A DNA stretch of 18,303 nt from Planctomycetota bacterium (GTDB taxonomy: Bacteria; Planctomycetota; Brocadiia; JAJRTI01), in assembly GCA_024278415.1 (NCBI GenBank), contig JAJRTI010000701.1, forward strand, positions 1 through 18,303, given 5' to 3'. The notes beneath the pieces were generated by a model. That model did not search any database, had not been told where the DNA came from, and saw only the letters and a list, made by a program, of their open reading frames with translations. The translations under genes and the position numbers were made by a program. Position 1 is the stretch's first letter, and each line of letters begins with the position of its first letter. Below, in pieces: positions 7,858 to 14,875 of the stretch.

Positions 7858-9099
7858 ATTCAGCACCTGCCCCTGATAGATCGTCCACAGCCAGTCTCCC
7901 GGGGGCAGCATGACGATCGTGTTCGACTGCCACTTCCCGTCCCTGAAATCATAGCGGTCGAGCCGGCCATCGGCGTCGGACGAGGACAGGATTTCGTTTT
8001 TGCCATCGCCATCGCAGTCGCCTACCCAGACCGCGTGCACCGCGCTGTGCGAGTCAGGGTCGATGAGCTTCGTCTCCCAGTGGCCCGCCACGCGCTCGAT
8101 CATAAACAGGCCGGCCAGCTTGGCGCCGGCCACGATATCCACGTCGCCGTCGTTGTCCGCGTCGCCAGCCCACAGTGTCCGCACCTGGAAGTCGGGGATC
8201 TCTCCGATGATCCTCGCCTTCGCCTTGCCCTCTTCCCAGCGGTACTCCTTCACTTGGCATGGGGTGACCAACTCTTCCCGGCCCTCTTTGCCCTTCTTGC
8301 CGATGCCCTCGATTGGGATGAGGAGCACCGGCCGCCCTGTGCCGTACAGGTCCGCCACGAGGATCTCCTTCGAGTGAGTGTCCGCCATGTCCTCCAAGAC
8401 CGTCTTGGCGTACTGCTTGCCGTCCCATTTGTACATGACGACTTGCCCTGGTTGGGCAATACCCACTGCGACGTTTGGCGCCGACGGCGTAGCGAAAATC
8501 TCCACCACGCCATCGCCATCCACGTCGCCCAACTCGATTTCATGCACGTATCGCCGCTCCTTCGTCGGGCCGTCGATCTGCGTCGGGACCCATTTTCCCT
8601 TCACTTTGTTGAAGACGTAAACGCCTCCGTGCGCGTGGGTCGCGACCACAAACTCCTCTTGCCCATCGCCGTCCACATCGCCAAACTCGATGTCGCGCAC
8701 GCGCAGCAGGTCCGGCGCCCAGATCGTCTCCTTGGTCCAGCGGCCGGCCCGGTGGCGCCAAAACTTGATCCTCGCCTTGCTGCCGCCGATCACGACAAGT
8801 TCCTGCTTGCCATCGCCGTCCACATCGTGCGGGAGGGCCTTGTGGAATACGTTGGAATCCGCGTCGGTCAACTCGGTGCGCCCCCAGTGCATGTTGGGCT
8901 GGAGAACCCACACCTTGGCATCGCCGGGCGTGTAGATCTTTTTGCCGCGCTTGTCGAACGAGATCTTGAACTGGCTCATCGCGAACACAATCTGCGGCAC
9001 GTTTTGCGCGGCTGGCCGTTTGGCTTTCTTGGGCGGCTTTCGCACGCAGGCGACTAGCAGAGACACGGCAATCGCGGCAACAAGCAGGAGACGGCGCAT
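7855..9099 (-). CDS. FG-GAP repeat (beta-propeller, integrin-like) lipoprotein
   Basis: A 414-residue predicted lipoprotein. The first 18 residues are a lipoprotein signal ending in the lipobox LVAC, with Cys18 the lipidation site, followed by a basic linker (RKPPKKAKRP). The rest is a run of FG-GAP/VCBS-type repeats with calcium-loop sequences. Clear DxDxDG loops occur near residues 92 (DVDGDGKQE), 141 (DVDGDGQEE), 192 (DVDGDGVVE), 313 (DADNDGDVD) and 361 (DCDGDGKNE), plus one degenerate blade near 250 (DLYGTGRP). This predicts a single six- or seven-bladed calcium-binding propeller at the cell envelope. The ATG at 9099 is preceded by GGAGAA ten bases upstream. The frame extends to 9330 but without a signal peptide at its start. 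The binding partner is unknown. Confidence 0.88.
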   Translation of the reverse strand: MRRLLLVAAIAVSLLVACVRKPPKKAKRPAAQNVPQIVFAMSQFKISFDKRGKKIYTPGDAKVWVLQPNMHWGRTELTDADSNVFHKALPHDVDGDGKQELVVIGGSKARIKFWRHRAGRWTKETIWAPDLLRVRDIEFGDVDGDGQEEFVVATHAHGGVYVFNKVKGKWVPTQIDGPTKERRYVHEIELGDVDGDGVVEIFATPSAPNVAVGIAQPGQVVMYKWDGKQYAKTVLEDMADTHSKEILVADLYGTGRPVLLIPIEGIGKKGKEGREELVTPCQVKEYRWEEGKAKARIIGEIPDFQVRTLWAGDADNDGDVDIVAGAKLAGLFMIERVAGHWETKLIDPDSHSAVHAVWVGDCDGDGKNEILSSSDADGRLDRYDFRDGKWQSNTIVMLPPGDWLWTIYQGQVLN

Positions 9100-9175
9100 G
9101 GTGGTTGAGTTCTCCAATGCAAGCAACAGGAGGCAAGGCGTGGGAAAAACTGTTTGGCAAGCAGGGTACGATGGC

Positions 9176-9232
9176 AGGTGTTCGGCTTTCGGTGTTTGCT
9201 CGCGCCACGAGCCACGCGAAAACCGAACACCT
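9176..9232 (-). repeat. Long hairpin upstream of the FG-GAP gene
   Basis: Arms 9176-9191 and 9217-9232 are complementary over 16 bp with one mismatch. That mismatch becomes a G.U pair in minus-strand RNA. Inside, GCTCG/CGAGC forms a further 5-bp stem. It sits in the 227-base gap between the EamA gene and the FG-GAP gene (both minus strand), 77 bases before the latter's ATG. There is no T run, so it looks like a dispersed palindromic repeat or an RNA leader structure rather than an intrinsic terminator. Confidence 0.6.
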
Positions 9233-9326
9233 ACAACCGAGAACCCGCCCGTGCGTTCAGCGATCTTGTGGAGGCCGTGGCGGCTTCCTGTGGCAGGCCG
9301 CGGGCCGGGCAAGCGGGCCGCCTGGA

Positions 9327-10175
9327 TCACTTAAGCAACACAACAACCGAGCACACGGCCAGAACCAGGCCGAGCGCTTTGCGCACGTCAAAGCGCTCGT
9401 TCAGTGCGAAGACTGCCAAGGGCGTGGTGACAAGGAACCCAAGCTGCGCCACCGGCGCGAGGTTGGATGCGTCGCCCGTGCGGAATGCGAGGATGCACGA
9501 GATCGCCGCGCTCGCGAGCAAGAACCCGCACGCGGGCGCGTAGAAAAGCGTCTCAGGCGCCATCTGCCGGATGCCCTTCATGGGATCGCCTCTCCGGGCG
9601 ACCTGCGTGCACGCCTGGAAAACGACGGACTGCACGAGGAGCAGCGACCACGGGGGAATCCCCATTAGGCCCGCGCTCCGATGGAGGAAGCGCAAAAACC
9701 CGAACGCGACCGCGGCCAGAATGGGGAAGCTGAGCCGGCTCCAGCGGGCGCTGGGCGCAAGAGAGATGAGCGCTATTGCGCCAATCGCCCCCGCACTGCC
9801 GACCATCTTGTCGAACGTCACCGCCTCGCCAAACATGCCCACACAGATCCCAGAGGTGAAGATGAAACCCATGCGAAAGATCGTCGCGTTCACACTCGCG
9901 TCGCCGTCCCTCATGCTGCGGTACAGCAAGCCGAACGACACGAACGCGAACATGCCGCCGATGAGCCCCAGCACAATGAGGTCGCGGCTGAACTGGAAGC
10001 CGAAGATGATGCAGCACACGATCTGCACGGTGATGAACGCGGCCGACTGCATGGTCATGAACGTGGCCACGGACACGCCGCTGCTCTGCGCCTTCTTGTA
10101 GAGGAAGTCGCTATACCCCGTGCAGAGCAGGGCGAGCAAGATTAGTTGTGCACTTGCGGACACGTCTGTTGGCAA
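9327..10175 (-). CDS. EamA/DMT-family ten-helix transporter
   Basis: A 282-residue polytopic membrane protein with about ten predicted helices in two homologous halves, matching the drug/metabolite transporter (EamA) plan and length. Recognisable parts include the first helix ending FLYKKAQSSG and the half-boundary segment IFRMGFIFTSGICVG. In the second half the characteristic LAPVAQLGFLVTT precedes ALNERFDVRKALGL, as in EamA proteins where the last helices follow an xERF/xE segment. The protein probably exports a small metabolite or sugar derivative; the substrate cannot be inferred. The reading frame begins at a TTG (10175). A GTG at 10163 is an alternative, and neither has a convincing ribosome binding site. 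A 15-bp hairpin lies just upstream (10198-10236). It may be cotranscribed with the FG-GAP gene downstream. Confidence 0.85.
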   Translation of the reverse strand: MPTDVSASAQLILLALLCTGYSDFLYKKAQSSGVSVATFMTMQSAAFITVQIVCCIIFGFQFSRDLIVLGLIGGMFAFVSFGLLYRSMRDGDASVNATIFRMGFIFTSGICVGMFGEAVTFDKMVGSAGAIGAIALISLAPSARWSRLSFPILAAVAFGFLRFLHRSAGLMGIPPWSLLLVQSVVFQACTQVARRGDPMKGIRQMAPETLFYAPACGFLLASAAISCILAFRTGDASNLAPVAQLGFLVTTPLAVFALNERFDVRKALGLVLAVCSVVVLLK

Positions 10176-10197
10176 TCCCGTCGGCCTGAAAGTCGGG

Positions 10198-10236
10198 CCT
10201 TAGGCAGGTGCGAGGGCCACGCGCACCTGCCTAAGG
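10198..10236. repeat. Perfect 15-bp inverted repeat upstream of the EamA gene
   Basis: CCTTAGGCAGGTGCG (10198-10212) and its exact reverse complement (10222-10236) flank a 9-base loop. It is 22 bases upstream of the EamA start codon. No T tract follows on either strand. It could be a regulatory hairpin in the EamA leader, an operator or a mobile palindromic repeat. Confidence 0.75.
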
Positions 10237-10795
10237 GAGACTCAGCCTTCGCGGCTGACCCGACAGGCGGAGGAAATGATGTGCACGACCGAGCCACTGC
10301 CCCTCATTGGCACGTCCGCGTCGAAGTGTGCAAGCCGGTCACAACCATCGCACGCTCACCGTGCAAGTCTTGCAGGGCGTCATGCCGCGATCCGAGGGCC
10401 TTGCAGAGCTCCAGCGTACGGGGCTGTCGATTCTCTTGCCAACCCAGCCCAGAGCCGCGTGCATAAGGTGATCGCTTTACATGACGCCGTTGAGCAAATA
10501 TAGTGCCGCCCAAGAGCAACAAACCCGCCCCCGGTAAACGCCCGCAAATCGACGATCTGCCCGAATCGGCAAAACCGGGCAACGGAGGGTAATCTCGCAT
10601 CGTGTCCACTTCGGCCACAAACAGCAAGCCACCGGAACCCGCGCGGACACACGGCTACAGTTCCCGAACCCACGCGGGCCCGACTGTGGCGATCCCCCAC
10701 GCGCAGTACCAGCACCCCCTGGTCAACACCGCCAAACACAACGCCGTCCAAGACAATCACGCTCGCGGTCCTAGGCATGTCTGCAAGAGCGTGAG
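10237..10795. other. Gene-poor stretch, no convincing gene
   Basis: About 560 bases between the EamA and M28 peptidase genes. Minus-strand frames are open at 10380-10778 (132 codons) and 10304-10627 (107 codons), overlapping each other. Their translations are Arg/Cys-rich with no recognisable domain, no signal peptide and no ribosome binding site. They may be chance frames in GC-rich DNA or the remains of a decayed gene. No RNA gene or terminator is visible. Confidence 0.5.
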
Positions 10796-10819
10796 TCCCT
10801 AATCCCTAATCTTTCATCC
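10796..10819. repeat. Second copy of the GATTAGGGAT repeat
   Basis: The minus strand reads GGATGAAAGATTAGGGAT followed by TAGGGA, the same motif as the tandem repeat at 7811-7838. It lies directly against the ATG of the M28 peptidase gene, where a ribosome binding site would normally be, and no Shine-Dalgarno is seen. Confidence 0.6.
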
Positions 10820-10820
10820 T

Positions 10821-12116
10821 ATGCAACCCAACACCAATCGTATCCACAAGCACCTCCAAGTCCTCTGCGAAGACATCGGATGCCGCTATTCTGGCTCCAA
10901 AGGCGAGCGGGCGGCGGCGGACTACATCGAGGGACAGTTCCGTGGGCTCGGCTTAGCCAAGGTTCGACAGGAGCCCTTCTCGTTCCCCAACTGGAGGTAC
11001 GGTTCAGCCGAGTTGAAAGTCGGCAGGCGCGAGCCTACTCGCGGCGTGCCGTGCATGCCGATCGTCTACTCGCCTAACACGCCGCGGCGCGGCATCGACG
11101 GCGAGATCGTGTATCTCGAGACTGCCACCGAGATCGACATGGCCAAGCACGAACTGGACGGCAAGTTCGGCGTGCTGTTCGGCGGGTACGGCGATGATCC
11201 GTCCAAGCTGCTGCGCATCCAAACATCCGGCCTCGCGGCGATGATCGTGGTCGACTGGCGTATTCCCTTCGACTGGCAACTGGCGCTTGGCCTCCCGACG
11301 CGATGGCACAAGTACGCGCTGATCCCCTCCGTCTCCATTCCCTACATGCACCTCGACCGCATCCTCAAAGCTGATGAAAAGCGGGCGCGCCTCATCATCA
11401 AGGGCGGCAAGACGTTCGAAGACAAGTCGTCGAACGTGGTAGCCGAAGTGAAGGGCTCCCGCTGGCCCAATGAGATCATCACCATCTGCGGCCACTACGA
11501 CTCGGTCGCCGCCGGTGTGGGCGCGAACGACGACGGCAGCGGCACGGTGTTCACGATCGAGCTGGCCGCGCTCTTTGCCAAGGCCAACCCCGGCCGCACG
11601 CTACGCTTCTGCACGTTCGGCGTCGAGGAGAAACTCAGCGCGGGCTCTGCACACCACGTCACCCTCAAGCGCAACCGCGTCGAGCGCAACGTGCTCTGTA
11701 TCAACGCGGATAGCATTGCGGGGCTCATGGGAGAGAATGTGATCCATGTCACCGGCGACCGGCGTGTGCGCCGGCTAGCTGCACGCCATGCGAGGGGCGC
11801 CCAATACGCGGCGACGGTGACGTCCGCCATCAGCCCCTACTCCGACCACTTCCCGTTCAACATGCACGGCGTGCCATCGTTATGGTTCTACCGGCGCAAC
11901 ACTCCCGGTGGCAACTGGTTTTTCCATAGCCGCCACGACAACCCGTCGAACATCTCGCTCGACGCGCTTGCAGGGGCAATCCGCGCGGCCGCGGGCGTGC
12001 TTGGTGAGGTCGCCAACGCCCCCCAACTCCCCTACTCGCCGCGCATTCCCTCGGGCCAAGCCAAGCAGATCAGAACTTTGGCGCGGGATCTCTACGAGGT
12101 CGAAGGTACGATCTGA
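10821..12116 (+). CDS. M28-family zinc aminopeptidase
   Basis: A 431-residue metallopeptidase. The five expected co-catalytic metal ligands of family M28 are in order: His225 (CGHYDS), Asp237 (GANDDGSG), Glu270 with catalytic Glu269 (FGVEE), Asp297 (NADSI) and His369 (FFHSRHDNP). The lid segment before the catalytic half, residues ~80-200, resembles a protease-associated (PA) insert (GKFGVLFGGYGDD, GLAAMIVVDW). The family removes N-terminal residues from peptides or cleaves related amide bonds using two Zn ions. No signal peptide is present, so a cytoplasmic location or non-classical export is likely. The start at 10821 follows a repeat with no ribosome binding site. It converges with the TPR-like gene, with 12 bases between the two stops. 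Confidence 0.92.
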   Translation: MQPNTNRIHKHLQVLCEDIGCRYSGSKGERAAADYIEGQFRGLGLAKVRQEPFSFPNWRYGSAELKVGRREPTRGVPCMPIVYSPNTPRRGIDGEIVYLETATEIDMAKHELDGKFGVLFGGYGDDPSKLLRIQTSGLAAMIVVDWRIPFDWQLALGLPTRWHKYALIPSVSIPYMHLDRILKADEKRARLIIKGGKTFEDKSSNVVAEVKGSRWPNEIITICGHYDSVAAGVGANDDGSGTVFTIELAALFAKANPGRTLRFCTFGVEEKLSAGSAHHVTLKRNRVERNVLCINADSIAGLMGENVIHVTGDRRVRRLAARHARGAQYAATVTSAISPYSDHFPFNMHGVPSLWFYRRNTPGGNWFFHSRHDNPSNISLDALAGAIRAAAGVLGEVANAPQLPYSPRIPSGQAKQIRTLARDLYEVEGTI

Positions 12117-12128
12117 CGCCCGCCGCGC

Positions 12129-12848
12129 CTACGGCCTGGCGTTCAGCAGCCGCTCCCGCAGCCGCTCCTTGGCGCTCACCGCGGGGCGCCTTCGCTTCTT
12201 GCCCGTCTTGCTCGCCTGCATCATCTTCTGGACGTCTGCAAGTTCACGAGCCTCCACGTAACCCTCTCGAACGAACTGCGTGAGGTATCCCTCGGGCGGG
12301 AGGGTCTGGATGCAGCGCTGGTAATACCGGCACGCCTTGACGTAGTTCCCCTGGCGCCTGTAGATCTGGGCAAGGTCGTAGTACACCGCGCTCGGCACGG
12401 GGTTGGAGATCAGCCTGCTCTGCGACTTGCGCGCGACGCTGTAGCGCATCCCCCGCTCCACCGTCACACGCCCCATCTCCACGAACGCTTGCTTCAAGGA
12501 CGGCACCAGTGACTTCTTGTACACGTTTTGCCGCTGGGTGTAACGCTCCAGATGGCACCGGCCGAGCGGATACTTCTCCAGCAGCTTGAGCTTGAACTCT
12601 GCGGCCTTGCTCAGATCCCCCTTCTGCATGTACATCTCCCCCAAAAACCACAATGCGTCGTCCGCCCAAATGCTGCGCGGATAGCCCTTCACGATCTCCT
12701 GGAGCCCAATCGCCTGCTCCTCAAAGTCCGTTTCCTCCATCGCGCCCTTGAACAGCACACCGGGATCACCGCGCTCGTCGTCGTGTTGGCCGCTTGCCAC
12801 CGCGCAAAGGCCCATCAGCACTGCGGCAAAGATTTCTTTGGGAGCCAT
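12129..12848 (-). CDS. Secreted TPR-like protein
   Basis: A 239-residue protein with a signal peptide (MAPKEIFAAVLMGLCAVASG). The body is helical and TPR-like. Two units are clear: ADDALWFLGEMYMQKGDLSK (then AAEFKLKLLEKYP) near residues 62-95, and AVYYDLAQIYRRQGNYVKAC (then RYYQRCIQTLPP) around 155-187. The C-terminus is very basic (KTGKKRRRP). Such proteins usually act as periplasmic scaffolds, but the partner is unknown. The ATG at 12848 is chosen because the AGAAGAGGG stretch ends seven bases upstream and the signal peptide begins there; a GTG at 12872 would add eight residues. It is transcribed divergently from the PC4 gene. Confidence 0.82.
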   Translation of the reverse strand: MAPKEIFAAVLMGLCAVASGQHDDERGDPGVLFKGAMEETDFEEQAIGLQEIVKGYPRSIWADDALWFLGEMYMQKGDLSKAAEFKLKLLEKYPLGRCHLERYTQRQNVYKKSLVPSLKQAFVEMGRVTVERGMRYSVARKSQSRLISNPVPSAVYYDLAQIYRRQGNYVKACRYYQRCIQTLPPEGYLTQFVREGYVEARELADVQKMMQASKTGKKRRRPAVSAKERLRERLLNARP

Positions 12849-12874
12849 GACACGCCCTCTTCTAAACACCAACA

Positions 12875-12918
12875 GGGCACAATTGTACTATCTTTGGGTA
12901 GCCAAAGCAATTGCGCCC
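12875..12918. promoter_or_regulatory. Palindrome in the divergent TPR/PC4 promoter region
   Basis: GGGCACAATTG (12875-12885) pairs with CAATTGCGCCC (12908-12918) with one mismatch. Inside, CTTTGG (12892-12897) pairs with CCAAAG (12902-12907) around a GTAG loop. The structure covers the predicted -10 and -35 of the TPR gene (12882-12910) and lies just upstream of the PC4 promoter, so it is well placed as an operator or attenuating structure. Confidence 0.5.
12882..12910 (-). promoter_or_regulatory. Predicted promoter of the TPR-like gene
   Basis: On the minus strand TTGCTT (12910-12905) and TACAAT (12887-12882) are 17 bases apart. The -10 matches 5 of 6 and the -35 matches 3 of 6. The start would fall near 12875, giving a leader of about 27 bases. 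Confidence 0.45.
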
Positions 12919-12925
12919 TATGTGC

Positions 12926-12954
12926 TTGCATTGCTCTCAGACCACTCCTATAAT
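12926..12954 (+). promoter_or_regulatory. Predicted sigma-70 promoter of the PC4 gene
   Basis: TTGCAT (12926-12931) and a perfect TATAAT (12949-12954) are 17 bases apart. Transcription would begin near 12961, leaving a leader of about 110 bases before the ATG at 13070. Confidence 0.7.
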
Positions 12955-13069
12955 ACGCCGCGCTCGTGACAGCGTCAGCGTACACCAAAGACCGCCAGCT
13001 TGGGAACATTCGAGTGGCGCCACTCGGAGCCGACGACACTGTAGCGCCCCCGCGGAAAGGATACAGGAG

Positions 13070-13357
13070 ATGGAAAAGATTGTTGGACAGTTTGAGAAGA
13101 ACTCGCGCGAGGAAATCCGCGTGCAACTCCGCGAGTTCAAGGGCCACCAGTTGCTCGACATCCGCACCTTCTACTTCACCTCGGAAGGCGGAGAGCCCAA
13201 GCCGTCGCCCAAAGGCATATCCCTCGCCATCCGGCTCATGCCCCAACTCAAGGAAGCCATCCTCGAAGCCGAGCGCGTGCTCAAGGAGGCGGGGCTCATG
13301 GACAGCGACGGCCACATCGTGGAACAGGCCGAGGAACAGGACGGCGAGAAAGAGTAG
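13070..13357 (+). CDS. PC4/p15-type single-stranded DNA-binding protein
   Basis: A 95-residue protein built around a transcriptional coactivator p15 (PC4) domain. The segment EIRVQLREFKGHQLLDIRTF (residues 15-34), followed by the KPSPKGISLAI motif (44-54) and the helix QLKEAILEAERVL (59-71), matches the family's curved sheet plus dimerising helix. Bacterial PC4 proteins are small homodimers that bind single-stranded DNA without sequence specificity and are thought to help transcription, replication or repair. The last ~20 residues are acidic (VEQAEEQDGEKE). The ATG at 13070 has AAAGGA eight bases upstream. The frame is open to 12911, but that would span the promoter. It converges with the cysteine desulfurase gene and faces the TPR gene. 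Confidence 0.88.
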   Translation: MEKIVGQFEKNSREEIRVQLREFKGHQLLDIRTFYFTSEGGEPKPSPKGISLAIRLMPQLKEAILEAERVLKEAGLMDSDGHIVEQAEEQDGEKE

Positions 13358-13398
13358 CGGATGAGGCCAGACTAGGCCGGGCACGGGGCTGGGGGGAT

Positions 13399-13426
13399 GC
13401 CGCGCGCGGAAACCGCAGAGCGCGGC
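13399..13426. repeat. Hairpin at the end of the cysteine desulfurase gene
   Basis: GCCGCGC (13399-13405) pairs with GCGCGGC (13420-13426), and the adjoining GCGG (13406-13409) pairs with CCGC (13413-13416) around an AAA loop. The stem totals 11 bp with a three-base bulge. It abuts the stop codon TAG at 13428-13426 in the gap between convergent genes. With no T run it may be a bidirectional weak terminator or a member of a dispersed repeat family. Confidence 0.5.
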
Positions 13427-14658
13427 TACTTCCTGAAATACTTCAACACGTCCGCGAGGGCAGACACAAACGTCGTGACCTCCTGCTCAGTGTTGTAGGG
13501 AGCGAACGACACCCGGATCGACTCGGGAAGCGCTCGGCCGTTGTACCACGCGTGCACGCAATGCCGGCCGTAGCGCAGCACGACCCCCCGGTTCTCATAG
13601 AGCACCCGCGTAAGATCCAAGCCGCGAATCCCGCCCGCGATGAAATTCACAATGCTGCCCCGCTGGTCGGGGGCCGCGGGGCCAAGCAAACTGACCTTGG
13701 GGATCCTCTGCACGGCCTCCGTGGTAAGCGCGTTGAGCCTCGCCACATGCTCCCGAATCGCCGCCTTGCCGATCCCCTCGATGAACTGGACCGCCGCGGC
13801 CGCGCCCGCGATGCCGCCGTAGTCTTGCAAGCCCGCCTCGAACTTGTCCGGCGGCTCCGCAGGGTCCACGAGCGCGTACGTCGCATCCCGCGTGTTGCCG
13901 CCTCCACGCAGCAACGGCTCCAACTCGGCCAGGCACTCCTCACGGCCATAGAGCGCGCCCACGCCGGTCGGGCCGAACATCTTGTGGAACGAGAACGCTG
14001 CGAAGTCCACTCCGAGCGCCTGCACGTCCAGGTCATCGTGGGCCGCGCTCTGTGCCGCGTCGAGCAGCACCCGTGCCCCAGCCCCGTGCGCGATCTCGCA
14101 GATGTCGGCAATCGGGAACGCCACGCCGCTCAGGTTCGAGCGGTGCAGCACGCTCACCAGCCGCACCTGCCGGCCCGACACCAGATCCCGGAAGCCGTCC
14201 AAGTCAAACGTGGTGTCGGGCTTTGTGGGCAACACGCGATGCTTGATGACCTTGTCGTTGTGCAGGTTCTGCCATGGGATCAGGTTCGAGTTATGCTCCA
14301 GGTCGGACGTGACGACGATGTCGCCCTGCTCGAACGCCATGCCGCGCGCGACCGTATTGATGGCTTCGGTCGTGTTGCGCAGGAAGACGATCTCCCGCGG
14401 GCTGGCTGCGTTGATGAACTCCTGGACCGCAACGCGGCACTGAGCCAACTCCTTCGACGCGGCCACGTCCACGATGTCCTCGACGGATCTCCCCGGGCAC
14501 GAGATGAAGTCCTCGTGGTACGCCTGCATCGCGTCCAGCGCCGGCGCGCAACACAGCGTCAGGCAGGCGTTGTTGAAGTAGATGAGCGGCTGCTTGCGCT
14601 CGCGGCCCCGGCGAGGATCAAGCGCAGGGATCTGTGCCCGGATATCGTCTGCGTTCAT
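13426..14658 (-). CDS. SufS-type (group II) cysteine desulfurase, class V aminotransferase
   Basis: A 410-residue PLP enzyme expected to convert cysteine to alanine and hold the sulfur as a persulfide. The PLP lysine is Lys226 in FSFHKMFGPTGVGALY, with neighbours Asp200 and Gln203 (LLDAAQS) and His122 (DLEHNSN). The persulfide cysteine is Cys367 in RYGRHCVHA, matching the RxGHHC segment of SufS, and Arg382 lies in RVSFAPYNT. Residue spacing closely follows E. coli SufS (Lys226, Cys364). Other class markers are LRNTTEAINTVARG and LHRSNLSG. The ATG at 14658 is four bases after the stop of the 70-residue membrane protein and has no ribosome binding site, implying translational coupling; the open frame to 14838 only overlaps that gene. 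No SufE, SufB, SufC, SufD or SufU gene is present. A role as sulfur donor to the adjacent PP-loop enzyme is inferred. Confidence 0.9.
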   Translation of the reverse strand: MNADDIRAQIPALDPRRGRERKQPLIYFNNACLTLCCAPALDAMQAYHEDFISCPGRSVEDIVDVAASKELAQCRVAVQEFINAASPREIVFLRNTTEAINTVARGMAFEQGDIVVTSDLEHNSNLIPWQNLHNDKVIKHRVLPTKPDTTFDLDGFRDLVSGRQVRLVSVLHRSNLSGVAFPIADICEIAHGAGARVLLDAAQSAAHDDLDVQALGVDFAAFSFHKMFGPTGVGALYGREECLAELEPLLRGGGNTRDATYALVDPAEPPDKFEAGLQDYGGIAGAAAAVQFIEGIGKAAIREHVARLNALTTEAVQRIPKVSLLGPAAPDQRGSIVNFIAGGIRGLDLTRVLYENRGVVLRYGRHCVHAWYNGRALPESIRVSFAPYNTEQEVTTFVSALADVLKYFRK

Positions 14659-14662
14659 GCAG

Positions 14663-14875
14663 CTACTCGCGCGCAAGAGCCAAGGCGAGCACCATGGCCA
14701 CCGGCAGAATCGCCGCAGCGGCCACGCACATCCCAAAGCTTCGGTACACGAGGCCCGCAAGCCGCGGCGAGTAGGCGAACAGCCGGCTCGCGGCGACGCC
14801 GCGCCATTCGTTGAGCCGGCGCTCCATCGCGGCCGCAAGCCAGCCTCGCTTCTTCTCGACCTTGCAGCATGCCAT
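14663..14875 (-). CDS. Small membrane protein (70 aa) in the sulfur-transfer operon
   Basis: This short gene lies exactly between its neighbours. Its ATG (14875-14873) overlaps the TGA of the PP-loop gene by one base, and its TAG (14665-14663) is four bases before the desulfurase ATG. A perfect AGGAGG lies seven bases upstream. The N-terminal half is basic and amphipathic (CCKVEKKRGWLAAAMERRLN). The C-terminal third is one hydrophobic helix (FGMCVAAAAILPVAMVLALA, residues ~48-67). An adjacent CC pair occupies residues 3-4. It resembles no family I recognise with certainty. It could tether the flanking enzymes to the membrane. The strong ribosome binding site and tight packing make it very likely real despite its size. 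Confidence 0.8.
   Translation of the reverse strand: MACCKVEKKRGWLAAAMERRLNEWRGVAASRLFAYSPRLAGLVYRSFGMCVAAAAILPVAMVLALALARE

Noticed and set aside
8035..9057. 340-codon plus-strand open frame
   Set aside because: It mirrors the FG-GAP repeats on the opposite strand; repeated HIAVHIVR-like segments are the antisense of the DVDGDG loops.
7811..10819. Repeats considered as a CRISPR array
   Set aside because: Units are tandem without spacers and there are only two or three copies; no cas genes are nearby.
13552..14814. 420-codon plus-strand open frame
   Set aside because: It lies opposite the cysteine desulfurase, whose motifs are complete. The translation is low-complexity Arg/His/Val.
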